From Omphiscola glabra (Eukaryota > Mollusca > Gastropoda > Lymnaeidae), in the NCBI GenBank assembly GCA_964017045.1, contig OZ024804.1, positions 26,762,348 to 26,826,347 on the forward strand: a DNA stretch of 64,000 bases, read 5' to 3'. Below the pieces are notes generated by a model. The model worked only from the letters and a program-made list of their open reading frames with translations. It did no database searches and was not told the origin of the DNA. The position numbers and the translations under genes were made by a program. Shown one piece after another: positions 1 through 12,129 of the stretch (the stretch's first letter is position 1; each line of letters begins with the position of its first letter).

Positions 1-113
1 AATCCATGTTCAATCACCTTTCAGTCCATGCTCAATCACCTTTCAGTCCATGTTCAATCCCCTTTCAGTCCATATTCAATCAACTTTCAGTCCATGTTCA
101 ATCAACTTTCTGT
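1..113. repeat. 22-bp minisatellite, cut by the left edge
   Basis: About five tandem copies of a 22-bp unit built around 'tttcagtccatgttcaatca'. The copies differ by single bases. The array starts at the window edge, so its full length is unknown. The short open frame across it is a by-product of the repeat and is not a gene. Confidence 0.85.
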
Positions 114-218
114 CAACGTTCATCGCCCCTTGGTGTTGTTTACCAACACAGTCATGGATTGACAGTTTTTGCTGGTATGTATATATGCGGTGATATATTC
201 TTATACATACCTACAAAC

Positions 219-2490
219 AATACTCTGTCTCATACACACCCACGGACAATGTTCTGTCTCATACACATTGACACACAATGTTCTGTCTCATTCACATTGA
301 CACACAATACTCTGTCCCATTCACATTGACACACAATGCTCTGTCCCATTCACATTGACACACAATGCTCTGTCCCATTGACATTGACACACAATGCTCT
401 GTTGCATTCACATTGACACACAATGCTCTGTCCCATTGACATTGACACACAATGCTCTGTCCCATTCACATTGACACACAATGCTCTGTCCCATTCACAT
501 TGACACACAATACTCTGTCCCATTCACATTGACACACAATACTCTGTCCCATTGACATACAATACTCTGTCCCATTCACATTGACACACAATACTCTGTC
601 CCATTGACATTGACACAAAATACTCTGTCCCATTGACATTGACACACAATACTCTGTCCCATTGACATTGACACACAATACTCTGTCCCATTGACATACA
701 ATACTCTGTCCCATTCACATTGACACACAATACTCTGTCCCATTGACATTGACACACAATGCTCTGTCCCATTGACATTGACACACAATGCTCTGTCCCA
801 TTCACATTGACACACAATGATCTGTCCCATTGACATTGACACACAATGCTCTGTCCCATTCACATTGACACACAATACTCTGTCCCATTCACATTGACAC
901 ACAATACTCTGTCCCATTCACATTGACACACAATACTCTGTCCCATTGACATTGACACACAATACTCTGTCCCATTGACATTGACACACAATACTCTGTC
1001 CCATTGACATACAATACTCTGTCCCATTCACATTGACACACAATACTCTGTCCCATTGACATTGACACACAATACTCTGTCCCATTCACATTGACACACA
1101 ATACTCTGTCCCATTCACATTGACACACAATACTCTGTCTCATTCATATTGACACACAATACTCTGTCCCATTGACATTGACACACAATACTCTGTCTCA
1201 TTCACATTGACACACAATACTCTGTCCCATTGACATTGACACACAATACTCTGTCCCATTGACATTGACACACAATACTCTGTCCCATTGACATTGACAC
1301 ACAATGCTCTGTCCCATTGCCATTGACACACAATACTCTGTCACATTGACATTGACACACAATGCTCTGTCCCATTGACATTGACACACAATACTCTGTC
1401 CCATTGACATTGACACACAATACTTTGTCCCATTGACACACAATACTCTGTCCCATTGACATTGACACACAATACTCTGTCCCATTCACATTGACACACA
1501 ATACTCTGTCCCATTCACATTGACACACAATACTCTGTCCCATTCACATTGACACACAATACTCTGTCCCATTCACATTGACACACAATACTCTGTCTCA
1601 TTGACATTGACACACAATACTCTGTCCCATTGACATTGACACACAATACTCTGTCCCATTCACATTGACACACAATACTCTGTCCCATTCACATTGACAC
1701 ACAATACTCTGTCGCATTGACATTGACACACAATACTCTGTCCCATTCACATTGACACACAATACTCTGTCCCATTGACATTGACACACAATACTCTGTC
1801 CCATTCACATTGACACACAATACTCTGTCCCATTGACATTGACACACAATACTCTGTCCCATTCACATTGACACACAATACTCTGTCCCATTCACATTGA
1901 CACACAATACTCTGTCCCATTGACATTGACACACAATACTCTGTCCCATTGACATTGACACACAATACTCTGTCCCATTGCCATTGACACACAATACTCT
2001 GTCCCATTCACATTGACACACAATACTCTGTCCCATTGACATTGACACACAATACTCTGTCCCATTGACATTGACACACAATGCTCTGTCCCATTGACAT
2101 TGACACACAATACTCTGTCCCATTGACATTGACACACAATACTCTGTCCCATTGACATTGACACACAATGCTCTGTCCCATTGACATTGACACACAATAC
2201 TCTGTCCCATTGACATTGACACACAATACTCTGTCCCATTGACATTGACACACAATGCTCTGTCCCATTGACATTGACACACAATACTCTGTCCCATTGA
2301 CATTGACACACAATACTCTGTCCCATTGACATTGACACACAATGCTCTGTCCCATTGACATTGACACACAATACTCTGTCCCATTGACATTGACACACAA
2401 TACTCTGTCCCATTGACATTGACACACAATACTCTGTCCCATTGACATTGACACACAATGCTCTGTCCCATTTACATTGACACACAATGC
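219..2490. repeat. 29-bp minisatellite, about 75-80 copies
   Basis: A long array of a 29-bp unit containing 'cacacaatactctgtccca' followed by 'ttgacattga' or 'ttcacattga'. Units vary at a few fixed positions (atactc or atgctc, ttgac or ttcac), and a few are shortened to 'ttgacatacaatactc'. Because 29 is not a multiple of 3, a frame returns to the same phase only after three units (87 bp). All three minus-strand frames therefore read the same 29-residue cycle and stay open for hundreds of bases. I treat this as satellite DNA and not as a gene. Confidence 0.95.
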
Positions 2491-2642
2491 TCTGGCTGAG
2501 CAAAGCATCAATGAGTTCAAAGTTCAGAAGCTGACATGTTCGCATTGGTTTTAAGAGTATGTGAGTTAATTAAGTGCGAATGTGTGCTTTCATTTTTTGG
2601 AGGGGTCAGCCTCTTTAACTCGAACCTCCAATCAGCTGCAAC

Positions 2643-2697
2643 TTGGGACAGGAACTTGGCACAGGGACTTGGCACAGGGACTTGGCACAGGGACTTA
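2643..2697. repeat. 13-15 bp short tandem repeat
   Basis: Three to four copies of a unit around 'acttggcacaggg' within an otherwise unique stretch, just after the 29-bp array. Confidence 0.8.
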
Positions 2698-2759
2698 TAT
2701 GTCTGAAAATGCCAGCTTATAACATTCTTATGAGACAACTCTACAATCAGGAATGAATT

Positions 2760-3159
2760 TTTAAATCTTATTCCATAGTTTTAGTCAAAGTATTCATTTT
2801 TTCATTTAAAACTATACGTTTATCTTATATAGCTTGTAATTTTCGAATAAAAATCGACATGGTTCCTTGAAAGGTCAAGTGGCCCTGACTTCTCTCAACA
2901 TTTGGATATAAATACAGGATCTTAGGCAGTCTGTAGTCTAAAGTAAATTTGCCTGTGTTCTTAACGCATTGCATGACACATATTTGCGCGTGCATATTTT
3001 TTGCACCAAGTTTGCATTAACACATGTTCGCATCAACACATGTTGCGTGTTATTGATTAGCACAGTTCTATCAGTTTAAAATCTTTATTAATTATCATGG
3101 GAACGCCCCCATGTCGTTGTTTGTGCTGTGAAAATATTGCTTTAATATAACATAGTTGC
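2760..3159. other. AT-rich unique stretch, no gene seen
   Basis: No open frame with recognisable protein similarity, no repeat and no RNA gene was seen here. Confidence 0.5.
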
Positions 3160-3167
3160 TTGACCAG

Positions 3168-3354
3168 CAGGGCCGGCCTTAGGCCACTGCAACCGATGCG
3201 GCCGCAATGGGCCCCGCACTTTCATAGGCCCCGCCCCGAATTTATTTTCTAATACAAAATCTTAATTTTCACTTATTATCCTTATCCTCTACCCAGAATG
3301 GGCCACTCGTAATCCGTTTTGCATAGGGCCCCGCAATTGTTAGGGTCGGCCCTG
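3168..3354. mobile_element. hAT-type MITE with perfect 8-bp target duplication
   Basis: A 187-bp element that begins 'cagggccggcctta' and ends 'tagggtcggccctg', so the ends are imperfect inverted repeats. It is flanked on both sides by the 8-bp direct repeat ttgaccag (3160-3167 and 3355-3362). An 8-bp duplication and CAG...CTG ends are typical of hAT transposons. It has no coding capacity. Confidence 0.88.
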
Positions 3355-3532
3355 TTGACCAGCACATGGTATTTTTTTTTTGGGGGGGGGGGAATACCTA
3401 ATGACCCCCAGCTGCCAGGACATCTCATAGGAATGTTAACACAGCTATCTACAATGGTTGGAGACAAACATATTTTAAAAAACGACCATATGCTACAAGT
3501 AAACGTCATAGCGACGAAGACAGTTCTGGCCA

Positions 3533-3767
3533 TAGTTATACTGACAGTTATACTGACATTCATACTGACAGTTATACTGACAGTCATACTGACAGTTATA
3601 CTGACAGTCATACTGACAGTCATACTGACAGTCATACTGACAGATATACTGACAGTCCTACTGACAGTTATCCTTACAGCTATAGTGACAGTCATACTGA
3701 CCTTTATACTAACAGCTATACTGACAGTTATACTGACAGTCATACAAAAAGTTATACTGACAATTGA
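3533..3767. repeat. 12-bp minisatellite
   Basis: About 19 copies of a 12-bp unit alternating 'actgacagttat' and 'actgacagtcat'. The unit length is a multiple of 3, so long hydrophobic open frames run on both strands. They resemble membrane segments only because of the repeat. Confidence 0.9.
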
Positions 3768-3870
3768 TAACACTATGACTTAAACGTTAAGAAAACATCT
3801 AGGAAAATAAAAATTAAAGTTATCAGGAGTCACTTAACCCTAATGTATAAATACGAGTACTGCATTTCTG

Positions 3871-4079
3871 ATTCCAGACCTCGGCCATCATTGTTGTGTA
3901 TAATGAATCCAGACCTCAGACATCATTGTTGTGTATAATGAATCCAGACATCAGACATCATTGTTGTGTATAATGAATCCAGACATCAGACATCATTGTT
4001 GTGTATAATGAATCCAGACATCAGACATCATTGTTGTGTATAATGAATCCAGACATCAGACATCATTGTTGTGTATAAT
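3871..4079. repeat. 35-bp minisatellite
   Basis: About six tandem copies of a 35-bp unit containing 'catcattgttgtgtataatg' and then 'aatccagacatcaga'. The last copy runs straight into the next array. Confidence 0.9.
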
Positions 4080-4116
4080 AAAATAAAGAAGACTGAAGGG
4101 AATATGGCGATCAGGA

Positions 4117-4573
4117 TGAGCAAATGGAAGTAAGGGATGAGCAAAGGGAAGTAAGGGATGAGCAAAGGGAAGTAAGGGGTGAGCAAAGGGAAGTAAGGGA
4201 TGAGCAAAGGGAAGTAAGGGATGAGCAAAGGGAAGTAAGGGATGAGCAAAGGGAAGTAAGGGGTGAGCAAAGGGAAGTAAGGGATGAGCAAAGGGAAGTA
4301 AGGGGTGAGCAAAGGGAAGTAAGGGATGAGCAAAGGGAAGTAAGGGATGAGCAAAGGGAAGTAAGGGGTGAGCAAAGGGAAGTAAGGGATGAGCAAAGGG
4401 AAGTAAGGGATGAGCAAATGGAAGTAAGGGGTGAGCAAAGGGAAGTAAGGGATGAGCAAAGGGAAGTAATGTGTGAGCAAAGGGAAGTAAGGGATGAGCA
4501 AAGGGAAGTGAGGGTTGAGCAAAGGGAAGTAAGGGATGAGCAAAGGGAAGTAAGGGATGAGCAAAGGGAAGTG
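4117..4573. repeat. 21-bp minisatellite
   Basis: About 21 copies of a 21-bp unit, 'gatgagcaaagggaagtaag' plus one g. The plus strand reads as a charged heptad (EQREVRD) that looks like a coiled coil. The minus strand reads as prolines and leucines in two frames. The lack of any flanking gene structure argues against coding. Confidence 0.93.
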
Positions 4574-4822
4574 AGACACGATCTTCACAAAGCATCTCTT
4601 ATATATAAATTTGCATCTGGTGTGTCCTGTTTCCTTTTCGCAGCTGTCCCTCCCCTATCAACATGTTTTTATATTAATACTACGGAGTGGGGGGGGGGGG
4701 AATTTGTTACGCTGTGAGCTTCACGCGTGACGGTTGAACTCAAGTAAACAGTTTGATTCTAGTTTTCTTGTTGGGAAAGAGGAAACTATTATATTATCTA
4801 TACAGAGCCACGGGTATTGTGT

Positions 4823-5215
4823 GGGACTGTCTGTAGGACTGTCATTAGGACTGTCTGTGGCACTTTCTGTAGGACTGTCATTAGGACTGTCTGTGGCACT
4901 TTCTGTAGGACTGTCATTAGGACTGTCTGTGGGACTTTCTGTAGGACTGTCATTAGGACTGTCTGTGGCACTTTCTGTAGGACTGTCATTAGGACTGTCT
5001 GTGGGACCTTCTGTAGGACTGTCATTAGGACTGTCTGTGGCACTTTCTGTAGGACTGTCATTACGACTGTCTGTGGGACCTTCTGTAGGACTGTCATTAG
5101 GACTGTCTGTGGCACTTTCTGTAGGACTGTCATTAGGACTGTCTGTGGGACTGTCTGTGGCACTTTCTGTAGGACTGTCATTAGGACTGTCTGTGGGACT
5201 TTCTGTAGGCCTGTT
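4823..5215. repeat. 36-bp higher-order minisatellite with 12-bp subunits
   Basis: About eleven units of 36 bp, each built from three related 12-mers such as 'ctgtctgtggca', 'ctttctgtagga' and 'ctgtcattagga'. The 12-mers probably derive from one ancestral sequence. Open frames on both strands are by-products. Confidence 0.92.
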
Positions 5216-5550
5216 GTTTAAAGGTAGGCAGTTAGAGTGTAGGGCTGTTTTTAAGTCTAGTGTTCAAAGGCCAGCAGGTAGAGTGTAGGACTTTCTATAG
5301 GCACTTGTTCAAACGCCGGCAAATATTATAGAGAATAAAAAATTATCTTTTTTTATTTTTATTTCTTTTGTAACTCTTGGACCCACCGGACATGGTGTAA
5401 AAAAAAACAACCCCCGGTTAAGCTCTTTTAAGTTACGTTCTTTTTAAGTTTTACTTTTCAGTTAAAATAAAAAAAAGCAATTTCCAATATTAGGTTGTTC
5501 GCTGAACATTTCGACGACACGATTGTCGTACTGATTGCCTTTAATTGTTC
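5216..5550. other. Stretch without a recognisable gene
   Basis: It holds T-rich and A-rich runs and nothing that I can identify. Confidence 0.4.
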
Positions 5551-5558
5551 CTCTATCC

Positions 5559-5917
5559 CAGAGGTCCCCAGGCCATGTTTTTCGGTTTTGTGTAGACCCC
5601 CTGCTTACCTGATATTACCTGCTAGTTTAATTATAATTCTTAAACAGTTGTATGTTTTTTAAAATTTGTACTTCATAGGATACTTTTATAATTTATGTAG
5701 GAAGATATATATCTTTATATCCTAAGGTAATATTATGTAAGTACTAGGTACTATCTGTGTATGTGGATTATTCCATTCATGGAATGGCAAAATATAAGTC
5801 AGCACCTGCCCCACATTTTCATTGCATGGACCACCATTTTTTTTTTTGCTGACATGGACCCCTTGCAAGTTGTCGTCGACCCCTGTGGGTCGATATAGAC
5901 CACTTTGGGAATCACTG
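5559..5917. mobile_element. hAT-type MITE with perfect 8-bp target duplication
   Basis: A 359-bp element that begins 'cagaggtccccaggcca' and ends 'ccactttgggaatcactg'. The direct repeat ctctatcc flanks it at 5551-5558 and 5918-5925. The terminal pattern is typical of hAT families, including those sold short as 'cagtggttccc' ends. It is AT-rich inside with no reading frame. Confidence 0.88.
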
Positions 5918-6050
5918 CTCTATCCAATGTTTATTAGTACTTCCTATATGTTGTAAATTTTGCATGGCTAAAGACGTTAAACACGGGGTAACAATTTAAA
6001 CAGATTTATAAAAAGAAATGGGTAAAATAGTTGGACAAAAACAAACCAAT

Positions 6051-6055
6051 AAAAA
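6051..6055 (-). terminator. Pol III oligo-T terminator of tRNA-Lys
   Basis: Five consecutive T on the minus strand, six bases past the tRNA 3' end. Confidence 0.75.
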
Positions 6056-6060
6056 GGCAT

Positions 6061-6133
6061 CGCCCAACGTGGGGCTCGAACCCACGACCCTGAGATTAAG
6101 AGTCTCATGCTCTACCGACTGAGCTAGCCGGGC
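6061..6133 (-). tRNA. tRNA-Lys, anticodon CTT
   Basis: The 73-nt minus-strand sequence folds as a full cloverleaf. The acceptor stem is GCCCGGC paired with the 3' strand through two G-U pairs. The D-arm has 'TAGCTCAGTCGGTAGAGCA' (box A) and the T-arm has 'GGTTCGAGCC' (box B). The seven-base anticodon loop carries CTT, so it decodes AAG as lysine. There is no intron. A run of five T on the minus strand (6051-6055) follows the gene and would end Pol III transcription. Confidence 0.97.
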
Positions 6134-6297
6134 AGATGAAGCTTCTACCGGCTGTGAATTTCTGATTTTACTTTTGTCACACCGGTACCATAAGAAATTC
6201 TTAGTGCTTAATGTTTTGTTTTGTTTTTTTTTAAATTACCCTTTTCGTTCCAAAGTTTTTAATGTGAGTTAATTTGATGCATGAAGATTTGATATTA

Positions 6298-6468
6298 GCG
6301 TCAGTTCACACGATCTAATTTCGTGTCAAATTTTTGTATGAACGCACTATTTTATTGTGGTTTCTTTTTTGAGGAATTTGATCAAATAGTAATTTGAAAG
6401 CTGTGACAAGGCTTCATACAAAAATTGCATCAAATGCATGATCGAAAATTTGATCGTGTGACTGACGC
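6298..6468. mobile_element. Fold-back MITE with TTA target duplication
   Basis: A 171-bp element with inverted ends: left 'gcgtcagttcacacgatc', right 'gatcgtgtgactgacgc'. TTA flanks it on both sides (6295-6297 and 6469-6471), as expected for PIF/Harbinger-type insertions. The interior 'gaacgcactat' and 'caaattt' motifs are shared with the TIR elements at 25057-25356 and 38586-38857. Confidence 0.75.
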
Positions 6469-6500
6469 TTAATTAAATGAATGCATGATACTGTAAGAAT

Positions 6501-7130
6501 GACGGGGAGGGAGTGTGCAGCAAGGGAGGGTGGCAGACAGGGAGTGTTGCCGACAGGGAGGGTGGCAGACAAGGAGTGTGCAGACAGGGAGGGTGTCAGA
6601 CAGGGAGTGTTGCAGACAGGGAGTGCTGCAGACAGTGAGTGTTGCAGACAGGGAGTGCTGCAGACAGGGAGTGTTGCCGACAGGGAGGGTGTCAGACAGG
6701 GAGTGTTGCAGACAGGGAGTGCTGCAGACAGGGAGTGTTGCAGACAGGGAGTGCTGCAGACAGGGAGTGTTGCCGACAGGGAGGGTGGCAGACAAGGAGT
6801 GTGCAGACAGGGAGGGTGTCAGACAGGGAGTGTTGAAAACAGGGAGGGTGGCAGACAGGGAGTGTTGCCGACAGGGAGGGAGGCAGACAAGGAGTGTGCA
6901 GACGGGGAGGGTGGCAGACAAGGAGTGTTGCAGACAGGGAGTGCTGCAGACAGGGAGGGTGGCAGACAAGGAGTGTTGCAGACAGGGAGTGTGCAGACGG
7001 GGAGGGTGGCAGACAGGGAGTGTTGCAGACAGGCAGACAGGGAATGTGGCGACAGGGAACGTTGCAGACAGGCTGACAGGGAGTGTTGCAGACAGGCAAA
7101 CAGGGAGTGTTGCAGACAGGCAGAGTGCAG
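6501..7130. repeat. 16-bp minisatellite
   Basis: About 40 copies of a 15-16 bp unit around 'gcagacagggagtgtt', with interspersed variants such as 'gccgacagggagggtg'. Several overlapping cysteine- and glycine-rich open frames on both strands are repeat by-products. Confidence 0.92.
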
Positions 7131-7179
7131 GCTGGAGGTGTGGCTAGCGTGGAGCATTCATTGGAGTGCAATTCATTGA

Positions 7180-7560
7180 GTGTGAGGCCGGGGGCTCTAA
7201 ATTATTATTTTTCTTTTATGAGCTATACACCTATAATTTCAAACCGAGCTATCGCATGGATGGATGAAATAGAATCAAATATAAGCGACATTTCAGTTTG
7301 TAGACATGATAAGCAGGTTTCTTAATTTTTATTAGTACAACCATTTTACAATTTTATAATATCAAACAGAACTACTGCATGGGTGGATCAATCGCTACAA
7401 GTGTGTGGACTAAATTTTGAAAATCCATGCTTCTCACCTGGACAGCTGGAAAACCTTCGGCCTTGTAATTTATTTGACGGAAAATTATTTTTTTTAATTT
7501 AAAAATTACTTTAAAAACGTAATTAAAGCACAAACACATTTTTTCTTCGAGTGGCATTGC
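7180..7560 (+). repeat. Interspersed repeat, two diverged copies in tandem
   Basis: The piece at about 7340-7560 contains 'ctactgcatgggtggatcaa' and 'aatccatgcttc' and matches 47770-48085 in the opposite orientation. The piece at 7180-7330 ('gaggccgggggctctaaatt', 'atcgcatggatgg') is a more diverged relative. No class can be assigned. Confidence 0.7.
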
Positions 7561-7564
7561 TGTT

Positions 7565-8196
7565 TGTTTACTGTAATATATATTTTTTTATTTTTTTTAC
7601 TGTACTTTAAAATATATTAGCCCCTGGTTTTTATTATATGTTTCTATCAAAAGAACAGCTCCAATGTCTTTGGGGGTTATTATACATACTTTGCCAAAGC
7701 TCAGGTAGGCATTCTATACAATGCCTAGGCAATGGACGTAATGTCTGATGTATTTCATATCGTGACAGACGTCGCCAAGCATACTATACAATGCCAGCAT
7801 TCCACACTTTGCCTGTAACAAAATGACGTTGCAGGGTGGCGTCAATATGTTGGATTTCATATTCGTTCAATATTCATGACAACGTCAAAGCTAGTCGTGT
7901 CCCACATGACCCCCCCCCCCCCCAATTGTATGGTCAGTAAGAAGTAAATGATCCGATACCAGCACAGCGTTACCAAGGTAACCATTGTTGGCATTTGTTG
8001 GCAGGAATAAATAAATCATTCGTGTAATCTTTGTTTGTATAGAAACTTTTGAAAATGAACCTGGTTAAAATCTTCAGCTCGGAGTCTGAATACAATGCTC
8101 ATTAGACTTCTGGTTACGATGCTCATTAGACTTCTGATTACAATTCTGCTATGACAGATGTTCGCACTGGTATTTTTATCTACATAATTATCTTTC

Positions 8197-8229
<33 letters not shown>

Positions 8230-10300
8230 GGCATTCAAAACCATATTCAACTAATCATTTTTAAGCCTTTCATCTGCCTGCTTCTATTCGCTTAACCTTT
8301 TTTTTTATAGAGGTAAATTCACCACAGTTTCCAAAACTGTGCATCGCGGAACCCTGGCCACCTCGTTGTGACGTCACGAATTGTTTTTAAAAAAAAATTA
8401 GAAGTTAATATAACATGACATCAAGGTGACTTGGGGCCATCCAGCGGGTAATTCATCTAGTAATACATCTTTGCAGAAGACTTTACATATGTTTACAATA
8501 TGGCACTCTGTAATAATTACGTTTATCGATTGTTAAATACTTTCTCAAACATACTCGCTACTTTGTTCTTATTAATTGTGTAGCTGTAGAGTTAGCGCGG
8601 GCTTAGGGTTGAGTTAGTTTTAAAAGATTTGTATCCACAAAGTATTGCTGTGGCTAACTGAAGTGAAGCTATTGGATTATTTGCCCTCCTTTCTAGTTTC
8701 TAGTTTCAAATTAATCGGTTTTTAGTAGAAAGTGGAATTAAAATGTATATGTATAGCCGCCATTTCTTCGTGCACTTCTTAGAATTTGACATTCGGAGGC
8801 TTGATGGCGAAGGGGTGGAACTGGATACAAATGGATACAAGAGCGCCGTGACTCGAAAATTTCTAATAACCTCTGACAAAGTCTCTTAGATATTGATTGA
8901 CGGTATACTAAATTTATTCCGTCTTCTGTTGTCATTCGACTTCATAATAATAAAGTATCGAAAACGTGGGGGGTGGCGGTTTGGGGGGGGGGATCGATTT
9001 AACACGTTGTTTTATTCATCGCAACGATACAAGATTTTTTGATGATCAAACATTTGTCTAATCGATAAGTAACTTCCCTTGCAACAATAGAACCAACAAT
9101 GTGTCGACATTAATAAATCTCAGCTTATCTGTCTAACCCGATGGATTTTTTAAAACATGTATCCGTTAAGCCAAGCAGTTCACAAATATTCGATACGCCA
9201 CCTATCGGCGGTATCGCCAGGCAAAAAGGGTGTCAGAAAAGTTTGAATCGTCACAGGTGAATCGGTTATCTCCAAAGCTGCGCAAATATCACTGCTCACA
9301 TCAGCGATTCTAAACAAATACGGCTGTTGTATCACTACTGTTACATTGCACTGGCCCAGTTAGTGCACCCATTTCAGCTGTAAAATAAAGGCGATTGAAG
9401 TACCGACCTTAATATACAAATGCATTATTATATTATGCTGGTGCTTGAGTGCTTGCATTTATCCAATTGTGTAAGTCATAAATTATATATATTTTTTTAA
9501 ATTTATTTTTTTGAGATTCACTGATTGACAAAGTTGATCTCCCACCATAGAAGCAGATTCACTGATGTTCGGGTGGAGACGCGGCGGTGCATGACACCGA
9601 AAGGTCATTAGTAAAATTGACCTTACCTGTGTTTCTCGACAAACCGAATGATTCATGAACACAAATCAAGGTTGGAAAAATATTACTTAAAAAACTTCGA
9701 CAACTTTTTTCGTCGACGGTCCTGGCTAAGCTGCGGGGAATTTTCTAGTGGTCCGCAAAATATGACGTCATTGGCCAGTTATTTTTGTCTTCCTCTTCCC
9801 TTTTGATTTTCAATCCTCTACCCATTACCTTTGTAACCTTTACGCTAGTATTAGTATCAAACTTTAGACGGTCAATCCCTTTCTATTTTTCATTACTTTT
9901 TTTGAATATGATTACCTTCGTTACCTTTTAAAAAGCTATACAATCTTCATTATCGATATAAAGTTCCACTAACTTCCTAAAGTCCATTACTCCTATAATC
10001 TGTATTACCTTATAAAAGTCAATACCTGATGACCATGTGTGTTCCCACAGAATACGCCCTGTATAAGAACTTCAAACGTTACATTATCATCTGGGTTGTT
10101 GTTGTTTTTACACTCCCCCCCCCCCCCCCGCAAATCTTCAAAAACTAGACACCGTACTAGTGTATCCTGTTACATTGAACGCATGAGTTAACCCCTTGGC
10201 TACCACAAGATACGTAACTCGTGATAAAGATTGTGCGATTCTTAAGTTCGTTGGTTTAGAGATGCGTGATTTAGAAACAACTTTGATACTAGCCGTCCGA
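7565..10300. other. Long stretch without a recognisable gene
   Basis: Mostly AT-rich non-coding sequence. It contains a C run near 7911-7923, a T run at about 8193-8222, a G run near 8983 and another C run near 10118. Open frames are short and unlike any protein that I know. Confidence 0.45.
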
Positions 10301-10308
10301 ACAAAGAC

Positions 10309-10426
10309 ATTGACTCCGGGCAGTTGCTTGGGGGGCACTAACGGGTCTATAGATTCTGGGCAGTTGCTTAGGGCCCCCAAGGTCTATAGATTCTGGGCAG
10401 TTGTTTAAGGGCCCCACGGGTCTATA
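10309..10426. repeat. About 44-bp tandem repeat, under three copies
   Basis: Repeats 'gggtctatagattctgggca' and 'gttgctt' with small changes. Confidence 0.75.
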
Positions 10427-10629
10427 GATCTAAAGATTATTAGAGTCGCATGCTATACCATATCGTTTAAGAAGGGTCTCTTCAACCCCAGGTAAGGCCC
10501 TAAACTCTTTGCTTTCCCTGGAGATAACAATTGCCGACAAATCGAGGATCCGCCGCTGACTAACAAAAAATGAGTTCTAAAAATAGAAAATTTAAAGGAG
10601 CTACAAGTTCTAGCTATATACTGCAGACC

Positions 10630-10740
10630 CGTTGTGTGTCCCCCCCCCCCCTGTGTGTGTCCCCGTGTGTGTCTCCGTGTGTGTCTCCGTGTGTGTCCCC
10701 CATGTATTCCCCATGTGTGTCCCCCCGTGTGTGTCTTGTA
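10630..10740. repeat. GT/C-rich minisatellite
   Basis: Tandem 'gtgtgtctcc' and 'gtgtgtcccc' decamers, preceded by a C run. A G run lies nearby at about 10777-10793. Confidence 0.85.
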
Positions 10741-11239
10741 GTAGGAAATGGGCGAAACAAAGAATAGGAAAACCTGGGGGGGGGGGGGGGGGGTTACGTA
10801 ACAAAACAATAAACGTGTTGACAAGAAGCCTTCTTCGGCGACCAAAAGAATGTAAAAACAATATAAAATTTTAAGAAAACAAACTCTTAGCTCCAATGTA
10901 GTATCAGAGGACAGGATTTCCCGTACTTTGTTTTCACTCATTTCCTATTACCTAACCTGACTGCAGTCTGCCCCCTTTATTGTCACGTCTGCTAGAAGGC
11001 ACGGTTTAGTCTGCACGTCCAAATTGAAATTAATCGTTAACTAAATAAACATTTTAACTGACATTAAAACTCACTTATTCCATAGCCCCCAGACATTGTG
11101 TGCCAAATAATCGAGTTTTAAATTAGATCGATACCGTCGGACCGTTCAGGTGTATCGTGAGTGGCGATACCAGACAAATGTCCCAGTGATTAAACTCGTA
11201 GTGTTTTAGAAACGAGGTATCGATGGGTAGATTTGAGGT

Positions 11240-11900
11240 AAGGGCCATCGTGAGCTGTAAAAAAAGGGGGGAGTCCAAGTTGTGTCCGGAACTGGGTCAG
11301 CAACTCAAATACCTATAAGGTCCAATTATACTGAGATGAATCCATCCGAAGGCTAAATGGAGCTGAAAAGTTATGCGTTTAAAAATTATCTTAAATTCTG
11401 TCGTAATATACAACATAATATAAAATGTATGTTTTATATTCAATTTTCAAAGCTCTGTAAGTCTGCTGTCCTGGGGTTTTGGCATGCGTGCGCCCTATGC
11501 CACGCCCTTCAAAGCTCGACGTCCACATGCGGTAACAGTGTGCACGTCACTGACACGTGATGAACGGGGGGGGGGGGGGGTGCTCCCGTGCTTCACGGTT
11601 CCCGGATTGTTCCGTCAGTAACGTGATCTACTCTGATTTCAAGCCTTACGTCATACTTTTTTTCTGTCTTGTTTTCATAGCTCTTTCTTTTTTTAGATAG
11701 GATATTTCTATATATATATTTATGTAAATGTGATTTATACTTATTTATACGTCTTGTTGTCCTGATGAAGGCATGTGCCGAAACGTTTACTTATGCGTAT
11801 TGTAAAATTATTATTAAAGCTTAATATATGTTGTTATATCGACATAGAGATTCTTCGTGTCTATTTAATCTACTATGGAAAGGACACTGCCAAAATCGCA
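11240..11900. other. Unassigned non-coding stretch
   Basis: Contains a G run at about 11567-11580 and short AT repeats. No gene was recognised. Confidence 0.4.
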
Positions 11901-11908
11901 TTTCAGAT

Positions 11909-12127
11909 GGCGCCATGGCCAATTCATTTAGAACGTGAGCTCTTCAGCGCCATGGCCAATTCATTTAGAACGTGAGCTCTTCTGCGCCATGGCCAATTCA
12001 TTTAGAACGTGAGCTCTTCAGCGCCATGGCCAATTCATTTAGAACGTGAGCTCTTCAGCGCCATGGCCAATTCATTTAGAACGTGAGCTCTTCAGCGCCA
12101 TGGCCAATTCATTTAGAGCGTGAGCCC
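11909..12127. repeat. 37-bp minisatellite
   Basis: Six near-identical copies of a 37-bp unit containing 'gcgccatggccaattcattt' and then 'agaacgtgagctcttca'. Copies are almost unmutated, which suggests recent expansion. Confidence 0.95.
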
Positions 12128-12129
12128 TT

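Noticed and set aside
466..2545. Overlapping minus-strand open frames up to 217 residues
   Set aside because: They are shadows of the 29-bp satellite. All three frames give the same cyclic peptide, and there is no gene context.
4124..4717. Plus-strand frame reading as a heptad coiled coil (EQREVRD)n
   Set aside because: The heptad comes from the 21-bp repeat unit. No splice sites, signal or domain accompany it.
8016..8234. 72-residue minus-strand frame with poly-lysine
   Set aside because: The lysines come from a T homopolymer. Nothing else supports a gene.
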